From assembly GCA_964622545.1 (NCBI GenBank), contig CAZUQM010000019.1:1-64000 (forward strand): a stretch of 64,000 nt of DNA. Direction: 5' to 3'. Source of the DNA: JAFGLZ01 sp964622545 (lineage in GTDB: Bacteria > Planctomycetota > Phycisphaerae > UBA1845 > JAFGLZ01). The notes under the pieces are model-generated. The model saw nothing but the letters and a program-made list of their open reading frames with translations, was not told where the DNA came from and did no database searches. Positions 34,133 to 43,010 of the stretch are shown one piece after another (the stretch's first letter is position 1; every line of letters begins with the position of its first letter). The position numbers and the translations under genes were made by a program.

Positions 34133-35296
34133 TCAGTCGAGCTGCGTGATTTCCTCGTGGATGTGGATGTCTCGCCGGGAGAGCTCGTCGAAGACGGTCT
34201 GCGGATCGAACGCCAGCTCGGGTCGGACGGCACCGGTGGCGAGGGCCTTGCCGGTGAGGATGAGCTGCGCGCCGATCGACATGGGGATGCCGACCGAGCG
34301 GGTGTAGGCGCGGAGGCCGTCCCATTCAGGTACGGAGCCGTCGGACGCCGGGTGCGTGTTGGTCAGGACGTGGCGGGTTCGCCGGCCGTCACGCGTGCCG
34401 ATGACCTCGACGTGCAGGGCGTAGCCGTACAGCTCGGTCTGGCGGCCCTCCGGGGCCTGCCGCAGGTACCGTGCGATGGCATCGAGGATGCCGACCTCGG
34501 CGTCGCCGACGCGGACGGTGTCGTTGCGGAGGAAGCCCCAGTCGTAGAGGGCCCGCAACAGGGCCATGTTCTTGGGCGGCCACGTGCCGCGGACCTCGAT
34601 GAGCCGAACCCCCTTGTCGGCGAGCGTCCGCGAGAGCGTCACGGTCTCGGGGTGCGGGATGATGTATTGCGGATGCGTGCCGAACGGCTCGGGCAGGGTG
34701 ATGGTCTTGGGGCGAGCGAAGGGCGGGACCTGTTTCAGCTCGCCGTCCTCGAAGACGACGCGCGAGGTCAGGTCGGGGTCGTACTCGATCCGCGTGGTCT
34801 CGGCGATGGCGTCGGAGAAGGCGATCGGTCGGAACGCGCCGTGGCTGATGGTGACCTCTTCGACGGTATCGAGCCGGCCGGCGGCATGCATGGCCATCAT
34901 GTTCGTCGTGCCGGGGGTCATGCCGAATCCGGGGACGAAGGTCTTGCCGGCCGACCGGCACCGGTCGTCGAAGTTCCATTCGTTGCTCATGCCGTTGAGG
35001 TTGATGCCGTGGACGCCGGCGGCGGCGATGCACGCGGCGGAGGCGTCGTTCATGGAGATGGGCGTGCCGTCCATGACGAGGTCGTATTGGCTCATGAGTT
35101 CGACCGTCGCGGCGGTGTCGTTGAGATCGACGCCCTTGAAGTCGACGCGGTCGTCGTCGAGCCATGTGACGACCTCGAGGCCGGCGTCGACGTTGACGTC
35201 GGCGACGGTGATCCTCTCGGCCTGGGAGGTCGTGACGAGGTCATGGACCGATTCGCGGCAGATGCGACCGGCGCCACCGAGGCCTAGCACGCGCAT
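34133..35296 (-). CDS. Saccharopine-dehydrogenase-family oxidoreductase
   Basis: A 387-residue NAD(P)-dependent dehydrogenase. MRVLGLGGAGRICRESVHDL is the Rossmann start, VTWLDDDRVDFKGVDLND follows, and GVHGINLNGMSNEW and PGFGMTPGTTNMMAMHAA mark the middle of the saccharopine dehydrogenase fold, with ALHVEVIGTRDGRR in the C-terminal half. Relatives include lysine-6-dehydrogenase and carboxynorspermidine dehydrogenase; the substrate here is not known. GGAGG eight bases before the ATG at 35296 sets the start, in place of an in-frame ATG 12 codons upstream. Confidence 0.85.
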   Translation of the reverse strand: MRVLGLGGAGRICRESVHDLVTTSQAERITVADVNVDAGLEVVTWLDDDRVDFKGVDLNDTAATVELMSQYDLVMDGTPISMNDASAACIAAAGVHGINLNGMSNEWNFDDRCRSAGKTFVPGFGMTPGTTNMMAMHAAGRLDTVEEVTISHGAFRPIAFSDAIAETTRIEYDPDLTSRVVFEDGELKQVPPFARPKTITLPEPFGTHPQYIIPHPETVTLSRTLADKGVRLIEVRGTWPPKNMALLRALYDWGFLRNDTVRVGDAEVGILDAIARYLRQAPEGRQTELYGYALHVEVIGTRDGRRTRHVLTNTHPASDGSVPEWDGLRAYTRSVGIPMSIGAQLILTGKALATGAVRPELAFDPQTVFDELSRRDIHIHEEITQLD

Positions 35297-35417
35297 GGGT
35301 ATCGCCTCCGATAAGGACACGTCGGCGGGCATGGTAGCAGACTCCGTGCCGGTTCGCGCGGTGTGGGGCGGCGCCTGCCCTGCGGGCGAAACGGGGGCCG
35401 TAAGCCGTTCGCGCCGG

Positions 35418-35435
35418 CCGCCGCTGAAGCGGTGG
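35418..35435. repeat. REP-like hairpin, copy 2
   Basis: CCGCCGCT-GA-AGCGGTGG, an 8-bp stem with one G-U pair, between the saccharopine-dehydrogenase-like and lipocalin-like genes. Same core as the element at 32612-32631. Confidence 0.4.
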
Positions 35436-35491
35436 GTCCCCCGACGGCTCCGAGGAGGCTGTCTCGCAACAAGCGAACGACCTGACCGGCC

Positions 35492-36511
35492 TCATGCCAC
35501 GACGGGCACGCCGTGCGTTGCGTCGTCGGTGAGGATCTCGAAGGCCGCGCGGTGGGCGGTGGTGAGCGTCCGCGGGGGCTTGCCGGGTCGTTCGATCGTG
35601 ACCTCGCAGCGTGCGAGCTTGGTGTTCAGGCAAGTCTTCACGCCGCCGGGTGGGTTGAAGTAGCGGAGGCCGACGAAGGACAGGGCCGGTGCCTCGATCG
35701 TGCCTCGGAGCCGCACGCCGACGTCCTCTGAGGCGAAGCGCCACGTGAAGTAGTCGAACTGGCCGGAGGCGCGGACACAGCGCCACAGCGAGTTGAGCGC
35801 GTGCTGGCGGCCGCCGAGCCTCAGGACGATCGGCGTCATCCAGGGCGACCAGACCGGGCCGAGTCGTACGCGGGCGGTGGCCAGCTCGAGGAAGGCGTCC
35901 GGCTCGTCGTCGAAGCCGGCGACCTGTCCCCAGGCGTAGAGATCGGTGTGCTGGGTGCCCCAGTTGTGGTTCTGGCTGCCGATCCAGCCGTGGATCGCGT
36001 GCTCGGCCCCGTCGACCGTGATCGTGCCGTCGTAGCGGGCGTGGGGCGAGCCGACGAGGGCCTTGGCCTTGGGCAGCTTGCGATCGTAGAAACGTTCGGG
36101 GAAGAGCAGGAGCGGGGCGTCGGGGCTCGTGTAGCGCAGGGACCACGCCAGGCGGTGCTGGTCGGATGCGGCCGAGCCGGTCAGGCGCGATCCGTCCAAC
36201 GTCGCGGTGGCGATGGTCGCGTTCAAGGTCTCGTGTGAGAACGAGCAGGCCGAGATCGGGTGCTCCTCCTTGGCGGCGGTGATGGCGTCCGTCTCGCCGT
36301 CGAACCAGATGGCCCAGAGCTCGCCGATCGCGTTTTCGGGCCGGCTCTTGGGACAGAAGATCGTGTAACGGATCCAGAAGGCGAGCGGGCGGGTGGGGTG
36401 GTTGGCCCGCTGGAAGTAGCTCTCGTAGTGGCCGGCGGTGTCGGTCGGGTCGAAGCGGCAGGCGTTCCAGCGATCACGGTCGTGGGCGGGCTTTTCGTGT
36501 AGGGTGGCCAT
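35492..36511 (-). CDS. Lipocalin-like (AttH/CrtC-type) protein, function unknown
   Basis: A 339-residue soluble protein without a signal peptide. It starts with a conserved-looking WNACRFDPTDTAGHYESYF and RPLAFWIRYTIF, and has mirrored beta-rich halves. The marks IHGWIGSQNHNWGTQHTDLY and YAWGQVAGFDDE resemble the AttH/CrtC/tocopherol-cyclase type double lipocalin, whose members act on or carry hydrophobic isoprenoid-like molecules. Family assignment is by pattern only. A TATGAT box at 36552-36547 on the minus strand could be its -10. Confidence 0.5.
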   Translation of the reverse strand: MATLHEKPAHDRDRWNACRFDPTDTAGHYESYFQRANHPTRPLAFWIRYTIFCPKSRPENAIGELWAIWFDGETDAITAAKEEHPISACSFSHETLNATIATATLDGSRLTGSAASDQHRLAWSLRYTSPDAPLLLFPERFYDRKLPKAKALVGSPHARYDGTITVDGAEHAIHGWIGSQNHNWGTQHTDLYAWGQVAGFDDEPDAFLELATARVRLGPVWSPWMTPIVLRLGGRQHALNSLWRCVRASGQFDYFTWRFASEDVGVRLRGTIEAPALSFVGLRYFNPPGGVKTCLNTKLARCEVTIERPGKPPRTLTTAHRAAFEILTDDATHGVPVVA

Positions 36512-36643
36512 CCTTCCGATCCTTTCGAGCCGTCGGGACGTGCCGTATCATAGCGGAACGGGGTCGGCGATCGAAACGGGTCGGGCCGGTCGGGTGTGGG
36601 TATCTCGGCTCGGGGCGAGCCGGTGGATGGAGTCTTTGTCAAT

Positions 36644-38656
36644 ATGGACACACGAGTATCCTTGTGGCGGCGCCGAGCAGCTCAGGGCGCCGTCTCGGTT
36701 CTGGCGATATGGTGCGTGCTGGCGTGTCCGTCCGTCGATGCGCGCGCGGCCGACCAGGACGCTGCGGGCAAAGGGCCGCGCAGGCCGTTCGTGCTCGACA
36801 AGGCCAGGCACGAGCACGTGGAGGTCATCGATGGGTCGGGGCACGCGTTCGAGATACGTCTCGGCGGGACGCTCGACGGGTTCAACACGGTCGCCTATCC
36901 GCCGACGTATGCGGCGTGCATGCGGCAGGAGTCGAAGTTCGAGCCGACGCGCTATGTGGTCATCGAGAACATCGGCGACGTGGACGTGGTCCATCCCTGG
37001 CTGGTGGTCAACGGTCGGCGCGACTGGTATTCGGTCGAGACGGTGCTGGCGAGCTTGCTGCGGGACGGCATGTCGGACGAGGCCAAGGCCACCGCGATCT
37101 GGTCGTTTCTGGCGGGCCACGACGTGCAGGCCCACGACAACAACCGTCGGGTCGGCCCGCCGTTCCCGGCCGAGGGCAACGAGCACAACAGCGCCGAGAC
37201 GTCGAACCCCTCGGCCAACACGTTCCAGGAGCGGGCGAACCCCATCAAGGCGATCAACAGCTACTACTGCAGCGGGTGCTCGCTGTCGGCGGCGAACTTG
37301 GTGATCCTGGCCCGTCACGCGGGCCTGACGGCACGGGCGGTGTGGATGAGCTCGCTGGAGCACTACCGCAACCACTGTCTCGGCGAGGTCTGGTACGACG
37401 GCGCGTGGCATCTGTTCGATCCGGAACGGCGTGCGTTCTTCCTGGCCGGCGACAACATGACGCTCTGTTCCTATCAGGACCTGCATGAGGAGCCGGCCCT
37501 GGAGGAGCGGACCCACAACGGCGGCTTCGCCAGCAAGGGCATGCGGCCGCACGCCCCGGAGTACGAGCGCTACTGGCCTCAGCACAACATGCCCGTCGAG
37601 GACTGGGTCAGCACGATGGCGATCACGCTCCGGCCGGGCGAGAAGCTCATTCGTCGTTGGGCTCACGACGGCAAGTACCGGTATGGGCACAACCCACGGA
37701 AGAAGGGTCATCTGGTGCCGTATCAGCTCGCGGGCGGCAAGCTGATCTACGAACCCCCGCTGACGGGAGAGGCGTATCATCGGGGCATCGTCGGCGACTT
37801 GAACTTGACGAGGCTGCAGGAGGGGGATCGGGTGCGGCTGCATCCGATGGTCACCACTGGCCCGGACGATAAGAAGGGCACGCTCTCGGCCACGCCGGGA
37901 TGGGTGATCTACAAGGTCACCTCGCCGTGGCCCATCGTCGGCGGCCTGCTGACGACGACGTTCGGGCGGGCGACGGCGGAGGACGCCTGCCGGGTGTATC
38001 TGTCGGCCGCGCAGGGCCGGTGGAAGCCGGTGTGGTCGACGGAGGGCACTGGCACGGTCGATGCGGTGATCGACCTCGATGCGGCGCTGGATGCGCGGCC
38101 GCGCCCTGCGATCTATGTGTATTACGTCAAGCTGGAACTGCTGGCGCGCGATAGGCCGAACGACGCATGGCTGTCGAACGTGCGGATCGAGACGGACCTG
38201 CAAATGGCGATGACGTCGCTGCCGGCCTTGTCGGTCGGTGAGAATCGGATTGTCTATCGCAGCGATTCCGGCCGCCGTGCCAAGGCGCGCGTGACGTTCG
38301 GCTGGGAGGAGAGCACCGCGACGCGGCCCCCGTATGCACCGACGGGGCCGACGTTCCCGCAGGACAAGGCGCGGCTGACGCCGGCGGAGTTGACGAGGCT
38401 CGCCTGGGAGCCGGCCGTCGATCCGGACGGGGAGGGCATCAAGACGTATCACGTGCAGGTCAGCCCATGGAGGGACTTCCGCCGGCCGGTCAGTCCGAAT
38501 CTGGATCGGCTGACGAGCTCCGGCAAGCCGGAATGGCCGATGCCGAAGGGTTGGTTCGTGACGAACCGGACCTACACGTGGCGGGTTCGCGCGCAGGACC
38601 CATGGGGCGCGTGGAGCGACTGGAGCCCTGCGTGGGTGTTCACCGTGGACGACTGA
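36644..38656 (+). CDS. Exported transglutaminase-like protein with C-terminal beta (Fn3-like) domain
   Basis: A 670-residue protein with a signal peptide (VSVLAIWCVLACPSVDARA). Residues about 120-265 hold a transglutaminase-like fold: the nucleophile region YYCSGCSLSAANLVILARHA (Cys 209 and Cys 212), His 244 in NHCLGEVWYDG and Asp 259 in WHLFDPE give the Cys-His-Asp triad. Such enzymes cut or cross-link peptides. A long beta region follows, and the end (TYHVQVSPWRDF, TYTWRVRAQDPWGAWSDWSP) is a fibronectin-III-like module, as in proteins that bind a surface polymer. The ATG at 36644 is chosen over one at 36596 because it immediately precedes the signal peptide. The next gene begins 32 bases downstream. 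Confidence 0.8.
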   Translation: MDTRVSLWRRRAAQGAVSVLAIWCVLACPSVDARAADQDAAGKGPRRPFVLDKARHEHVEVIDGSGHAFEIRLGGTLDGFNTVAYPPTYAACMRQESKFEPTRYVVIENIGDVDVVHPWLVVNGRRDWYSVETVLASLLRDGMSDEAKATAIWSFLAGHDVQAHDNNRRVGPPFPAEGNEHNSAETSNPSANTFQERANPIKAINSYYCSGCSLSAANLVILARHAGLTARAVWMSSLEHYRNHCLGEVWYDGAWHLFDPERRAFFLAGDNMTLCSYQDLHEEPALEERTHNGGFASKGMRPHAPEYERYWPQHNMPVEDWVSTMAITLRPGEKLIRRWAHDGKYRYGHNPRKKGHLVPYQLAGGKLIYEPPLTGEAYHRGIVGDLNLTRLQEGDRVRLHPMVTTGPDDKKGTLSATPGWVIYKVTSPWPIVGGLLTTTFGRATAEDACRVYLSAAQGRWKPVWSTEGTGTVDAVIDLDAALDARPRPAIYVYYVKLELLARDRPNDAWLSNVRIETDLQMAMTSLPALSVGENRIVYRSDSGRRAKARVTFGWEESTATRPPYAPTGPTFPQDKARLTPAELTRLAWEPAVDPDGEGIKTYHVQVSPWRDFRRPVSPNLDRLTSSGKPEWPMPKGWFVTNRTYTWRVRAQDPWGAWSDWSPAWVFTVDD

Positions 38657-38688
38657 GGACGATGTTGATCGATAAGGAGACGCAACGC

Positions 38689-39939
38689 ATGCGACGGATG
38701 CCCGATTCTATCTTACGACTGGCCGTGGCAACGCTCATGGCGACGACGATGGTGAGCGCGCTTGAGGCCGCCGAACCGGCGGTGACGACGGTGGGTGTCG
38801 CGGGGACGGTGGCCGCGGCCGGGGCGGGGGCGGACCCGATCGTCGCACCCGAGATGGCCAAGCAGCTTCGCGCCTACTTCGACGACGTGTGTGACTGGAT
38901 CATGACGCTCGACGTGGGCAGCGGCACGCTGAAGAACACAAAAGACACGGCCACGTCGGTGTTCATCAACGGCAACTTCGCGCGTGTTCTAATGGCCTCG
39001 TATCGCATCACGGGCAACCGCAAGCACCTCGACGAGGCGTTGCGGTGGTGTGATACGGTGCTGACGAAGCAGCAGCAGGTGGAGACGTCGACGGGTGAGC
39101 AGGGCGGTTTCTGGCCGGATTGCGGCCCGACGGGCAACATTTACTTCGGCGACGCGGGCACGGCGGCGACGGCGCTGGCGATCGGCTACAGGCTGGCGCC
39201 CAAGGAGCGCCGGGCCAAGTACCTCGCGGCGATGAAGCGAAAGTTCCGGTTTGTCACGCAGGGCTGCAAGAAGGATCCGCAGGGCAAGGGTCGCAAGGTG
39301 TGCGACGGCTGGGTCATCGAGCAGGGGCCCGACAAGGGGGCGCTCGGGTGCGGCTACTATCGCGGCAAGCTCAGCACCGAGCCGTACACGATCTCGACGG
39401 CGACCACGGGGGGGGCGTTTTTCTCGGCGCTGTACGCGATCACCAAGGACCCGGCTCCCAAGGAGGTCGCGGCGGGCGCGGTGCGGTGGCTGCTGAAGAT
39501 CCGCAAGCCCGACGGCGAGATCCCGTACACGCTGGCGGGCAAGCTGTGGACGACCTGGCCGCTGGATACCATGAGCTACTGCACCGAGGCGTTCGTCGCG
39601 GCCGATACGCATCTGGACGATGCGTCGCTGAGTAAGCTGATGGCCCGGGAGCTGGCCCCGAGCGTGCGATGGCTCGTGGAGGGTCAGAACGCCGACGGTT
39701 CGTGGGGCAAGCTCCGCAGCGCGGATCAGCAGCGAAGCCCTCGGTGCCTGACGCTGCTGACGTGGTACTACCACGACGTCAAGCCCGAGCCGGAGGTGGC
39801 GCGGGCGGTGCGGAAGTACGGGGCGTTTCTGCTCGTGCCGGACAACAGCAAGAAGTATGGCGTCAAGAGTCTGGTGCGGACGACGGGGTTCGTGGGCCTG
39901 GCGATCGCCGAGGTGCTCGAGCCGGGCAGCACGTTCTGA
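38689..39939 (+). CDS. Exported alpha/alpha-toroid protein, substrate unknown
   Basis: A 416-residue protein with a signal peptide (SILRLAVATLMATTMVSALEA). The mature part is a run of paired helices of the alpha/alpha-barrel type (VFINGNFARVLMASYRITG, TAATALAIGYRLAP, GAFFSALYAITKDPAP, SYCTEAFVAADTHL, SVRWLVEGQNADGSWGKL). The QNADGSWG signature occurs in terpene-cyclase-like and polysaccharide-lyase/hydrolase toroids. AAGGAG nine bases before the ATG at 38689 decides the start. It is probably co-transcribed with the transglutaminase-like gene. Confidence 0.7.
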   Translation: MRRMPDSILRLAVATLMATTMVSALEAAEPAVTTVGVAGTVAAAGAGADPIVAPEMAKQLRAYFDDVCDWIMTLDVGSGTLKNTKDTATSVFINGNFARVLMASYRITGNRKHLDEALRWCDTVLTKQQQVETSTGEQGGFWPDCGPTGNIYFGDAGTAATALAIGYRLAPKERRAKYLAAMKRKFRFVTQGCKKDPQGKGRKVCDGWVIEQGPDKGALGCGYYRGKLSTEPYTISTATTGGAFFSALYAITKDPAPKEVAAGAVRWLLKIRKPDGEIPYTLAGKLWTTWPLDTMSYCTEAFVAADTHLDDASLSKLMARELAPSVRWLVEGQNADGSWGKLRSADQQRSPRCLTLLTWYYHDVKPEPEVARAVRKYGAFLLVPDNSKKYGVKSLVRTTGFVGLAIAEVLEPGSTF

Positions 39940-40282
39940 GCTCACGCGAGCTCGTTACGTCGACGCTCGCTGCCGTCCGGGAAATAGGCCCCGTGGCAAG
40001 GGCGTCCCGGCTTCGCCGCTCCGTCGCGGCGAGCTCGCCCGAGCTGCATGGGCAGGATGCCCTAGCACGCTGAGCCCCGGCTGTTCTCATCCACCGTGGT
40101 GTTCGAGGTTTCATGGATTCCTGGCGCGAGAGAGGGTTCACGCACCCGCTTCGCGCGGCGTCGGCGGCGCGTGGAGGAATCCGTGCTTCCCACCGCTACC
40201 TCGGCAAGCTCCCTTCGGGTCTGAGCCTCAGGGTCGAAGACGGTACCAGTGAAGCGAGAGGTCCCTCGACGCCCCTGTAGCT
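39940..40282. other. Convergent intergenic region, nothing recognised
   Basis: About 340 bases between a plus-strand and a minus-strand gene. It has GC-rich short inverted sequences but no good terminator and no convincing gene. Part (40178-40210) weakly resembles the REP-like elements at 32612 and 35418. Confidence 0.5.
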
Positions 40283-42661
40283 TCACGGCGGTTTAACGCC
40301 GCATCGCTTGGCGACGGACGGTAGGAACGTGTCGATCTCGTGGTCGAGCCGCTCGAGCTTGACCCGCATCATGTCGGCGGTGTGGGCGAACGTGTGATCG
40401 CCGCCGTAGTAGCAGTCGAGCCGGGCGTCGGCCTCGATGACGGGCAGGGCGGCCCGGGTGTTGGCGCGTTCATCGAGGAGCACCTCGCGCCAGCGGGCGA
40501 GCTGCTTGGCGGCCTGGGCCCGCTCGGCGGGCGTGCGAGACGGCTTCTCGGCCAGGGCGAGCAGGGCGTCACGCAAGCGGCACGATTCGTAGAAGTTCGC
40601 GTGCGTGCGGCACGTGTGATAGAACCACCGCGTGGGGGATTCCTCGGAGGCGAACATCAGGCGGCAGCGCTCGGGCACGAGCGGGCTGGCCGCGTCGACG
40701 GCCCGGACGGCGCGGGCCAGCAGCGCCTCCATCTTGCGATAAAACTTGCCGAACACGACGACGTCGCCGCGGGGCGAGCGGAAGTACGTGGGGTTACGCT
40801 TCAGGCCGTCGGCGTCGGTGATCTCGGCGTGGAAAAGGTACAGGCCGTTGAAGATCTCCGGCACGTCGGCTTTTGGGTCGGCGCACATCGGATGGGCGGG
40901 TCCGAGGTAGTACGGGCCGGTGTAGTACGGCGGCAGCTCGGGCGACCACGCGATGGCGTCGGAGACGTGCCGCCAGGCCTCGCGCAGGTGGCTGGCGGCC
41001 TCGGCGCTGCCGGCGATGCGGCGCGCCAGGGCATCGAGGGCCTCGTCGGGTTTCGGCGCGGGATCCCACCCCATGAGCTTGTAGCTTTCGGCCGCGCTCG
41101 TGCCGTAGCAGGGGCGAAACGCGGGAAAGACCCACGCCCCCGTCGCACCGCATGTCGCGAGCACGTCGGCCCGGGCGATCCAACGATCGAGGCACGGGAT
41201 GTGCGGCAGGCGCGGGGCCTCGAACCCGAGTTCGGGTTCGCTCTTGACGTAGACGCTGATGCCGGCCTGGCGGCAGAGCTCGATCTGCTGCTTGGCACGG
41301 CTACCGGGCCCGATCAGGTCGATGCTGTAATCCCACAGCAGCTTGCGGACGCCGTGGGGCTTGGTGACGGTCTCGTCCTTGACGATGTCGGTGAAGAGGC
41401 CCGTGCCGGGTCCGAGGAGCTTGATCATTGCGCTCTGCGTGCGGTCGGCCGACCAGACGTGGCTCGCCGAGTAGGGCCAGGCGATGACCTCGGCCTTGGG
41501 GTTCACCGAGCGTGCCGCCTCGGCCAGCAGGTTGCAGAGGTTGGCCACGACGCGGGGCGCGCCGAGCTTGTCACAGCGTGGGCAGTTCGATCGGCCCTTC
41601 TTCGTGCCGTGCGATCGCATGAAGCAGTGGTAGAACCCCTCGCCGCCGACGATGACGACGAGCCCGTCGAGCCGCGGGTCGGCGCGGAAGATGTCGATCA
41701 CGCTCTCGCGCAGGTAGCGTTTGACCAGCGGGTGTTCGGTGCAGAGGACGTATTCGCCGTCGGCCTTCCAGGTGAGCGCTCCGCGGATGTCCGGGTGGGC
41801 CTTGAAGATCGGGTGGTCCTTGGGGAACTTCCGCTTGGTGTGCACGAAGCTGTAGGTCTTGAGCCCGTGGCGTCGGGCCTCGGCGGCCGACTTGGCGCCG
41901 TTTTCCAGCAGGCCGGGGACCTGTCGCTCGACGAGCTGGGGGATGGCGTTTGATCGCGACAGGGCGTGCAGGTCTCCGCCGGTGGCGAAGACGGCGTTGT
42001 AGCCCATGAAGACCAGGTCGCGGTGGCTGCCGCCGTAGGGGACGGTGCCGAGACGGACCGCCAGACGCGGACGATAGACCTGCGTGCCCTTGGCGAGGAT
42101 GGGCGCCTGGCGGAATCCGATGTGCTCGACCAGCTTGACCACGCCGTCGCGGAGGCCACGGGGGTCGCGGCCTTCGATGCGGATCTCGCCTGCGGCGACG
42201 GTGATGGTGAAGCTCTCTTCCACGTGAGCATCGCCGCCGCCTTGGCCGCGGAGGATCAGGCATGGGTGGAGGGCGTCCGTGAAGGCGGCATTCGTCATTT
42301 TCTCCAGAGATAGGTCAACGCCCATGCGTTCGTGCAGGATCTGCTTGAGGTAACCGGCCATCAGGATCACGAGCGGGTCGGCGTCGGCGCGAACGACGAG
42401 CCGCCAGGCGGCGGTGATCGCGACGTCGTTCGGGCCGGGCCTGGCGTTCGGGTCGCGCGAGAAGCGGACGAAGTAGTCCTTGCTCAGCGCGATGAACGGG
42501 CAGGCCGCGTAGGCCTCTTGGGTCGCCTTGCCGAGCTTGGCGCTGACCTCGGCGAGGGTCTTGCCCTCGATCCACGGAGCGGCCTGGCAGGGCAGCGCCA
42601 TTCCCACGATCGTCAGCAGCAGTGACGCGTGGATAGGCCGGGTTATGCAAGATCGATGCAT
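40283..42661 (-). CDS. Exported large GH67/GH20-like protein with barrel and CxxC motif
   Basis: A 792-residue protein with a signal peptide (ASLLLTIVGMALPCQAAPW). An N-terminal helper domain of the alpha-glucuronidase/GH20 type follows (PLVILMAGYLKQILHERMG, IEGRDPRGLRDGVVKLVEHI), then a barrel-like region (YNAVFATGGDLHAL, LDGLVVIVGGEGFYHCF, KAEVIAWPYSASHVW) and a helical C-terminus. A NCPRCDKLG motif inside the barrel suggests a small metal or structural knuckle. It may act on glucuronyl or hexosamine-containing glycan; catalytic residues cannot be assigned. The ATG at 42661 lies seven bases after AGGAGG. The longer upstream open frame lacks similarity. Confidence 0.75.
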   Translation of the reverse strand: MHRSCITRPIHASLLLTIVGMALPCQAAPWIEGKTLAEVSAKLGKATQEAYAACPFIALSKDYFVRFSRDPNARPGPNDVAITAAWRLVVRADADPLVILMAGYLKQILHERMGVDLSLEKMTNAAFTDALHPCLILRGQGGGDAHVEESFTITVAAGEIRIEGRDPRGLRDGVVKLVEHIGFRQAPILAKGTQVYRPRLAVRLGTVPYGGSHRDLVFMGYNAVFATGGDLHALSRSNAIPQLVERQVPGLLENGAKSAAEARRHGLKTYSFVHTKRKFPKDHPIFKAHPDIRGALTWKADGEYVLCTEHPLVKRYLRESVIDIFRADPRLDGLVVIVGGEGFYHCFMRSHGTKKGRSNCPRCDKLGAPRVVANLCNLLAEAARSVNPKAEVIAWPYSASHVWSADRTQSAMIKLLGPGTGLFTDIVKDETVTKPHGVRKLLWDYSIDLIGPGSRAKQQIELCRQAGISVYVKSEPELGFEAPRLPHIPCLDRWIARADVLATCGATGAWVFPAFRPCYGTSAAESYKLMGWDPAPKPDEALDALARRIAGSAEAASHLREAWRHVSDAIAWSPELPPYYTGPYYLGPAHPMCADPKADVPEIFNGLYLFHAEITDADGLKRNPTYFRSPRGDVVVFGKFYRKMEALLARAVRAVDAASPLVPERCRLMFASEESPTRWFYHTCRTHANFYESCRLRDALLALAEKPSRTPAERAQAAKQLARWREVLLDERANTRAALPVIEADARLDCYYGGDHTFAHTADMMRVKLERLDHEIDTFLPSVAKRCGVKPP

Positions 42662-43010
42662 CGGGCATCCTCCTGAGACGACGCGGTTGTGGTTGACTCC
42701 GCAAGGGGGCGTGTCTCCCGGGGCTTTGGGAGGGTCTGGCTTGGAGCGGGCCAACAGAGACCGCAAGTATACCAACGAGCGTGTTATGGGCACAGTGAGG
42801 CGGGCGTTGGACCGATGCGAGGCGTTTGGCATCCCTTGACCGCCGGTGCCGCCGAACGCCATGATGGCTTGGGCGGCCGCGGCGCGGCTGTGCCCTACAA
42901 CGTCAGCCGTGACAGCCGTGAATCGCCGATCGACTTCGTGCGACCACCTTTGAAGAGAGGGGTCACGCGATCGGCTCCGCTCGGCGTCCGCATGCGACGA
43001 AAGGATGATC
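42662..43010. other. Divergent intergenic region with a minus-strand promoter
   Basis: About 350 bases. An extended -10 for the minus-strand gene is listed. I see no small gene; the plus-strand gene has a short AAAGGA ribosome site. Confidence 0.5.
42766..42774 (-). promoter_or_regulatory. Extended -10 element for the GH67/GH20-like gene
   Basis: Minus strand TGGTATACT (TGn-TATACT), about 105 bases before the ATG at 42661. No clear -35, as is usual with extended -10 promoters. Confidence 0.45.

Noticed and set aside
39940..40282. Possible small gene between convergent genes
   Set aside because: Several open frames exist but none has a ribosome site, a signal peptide or a recognisable family.
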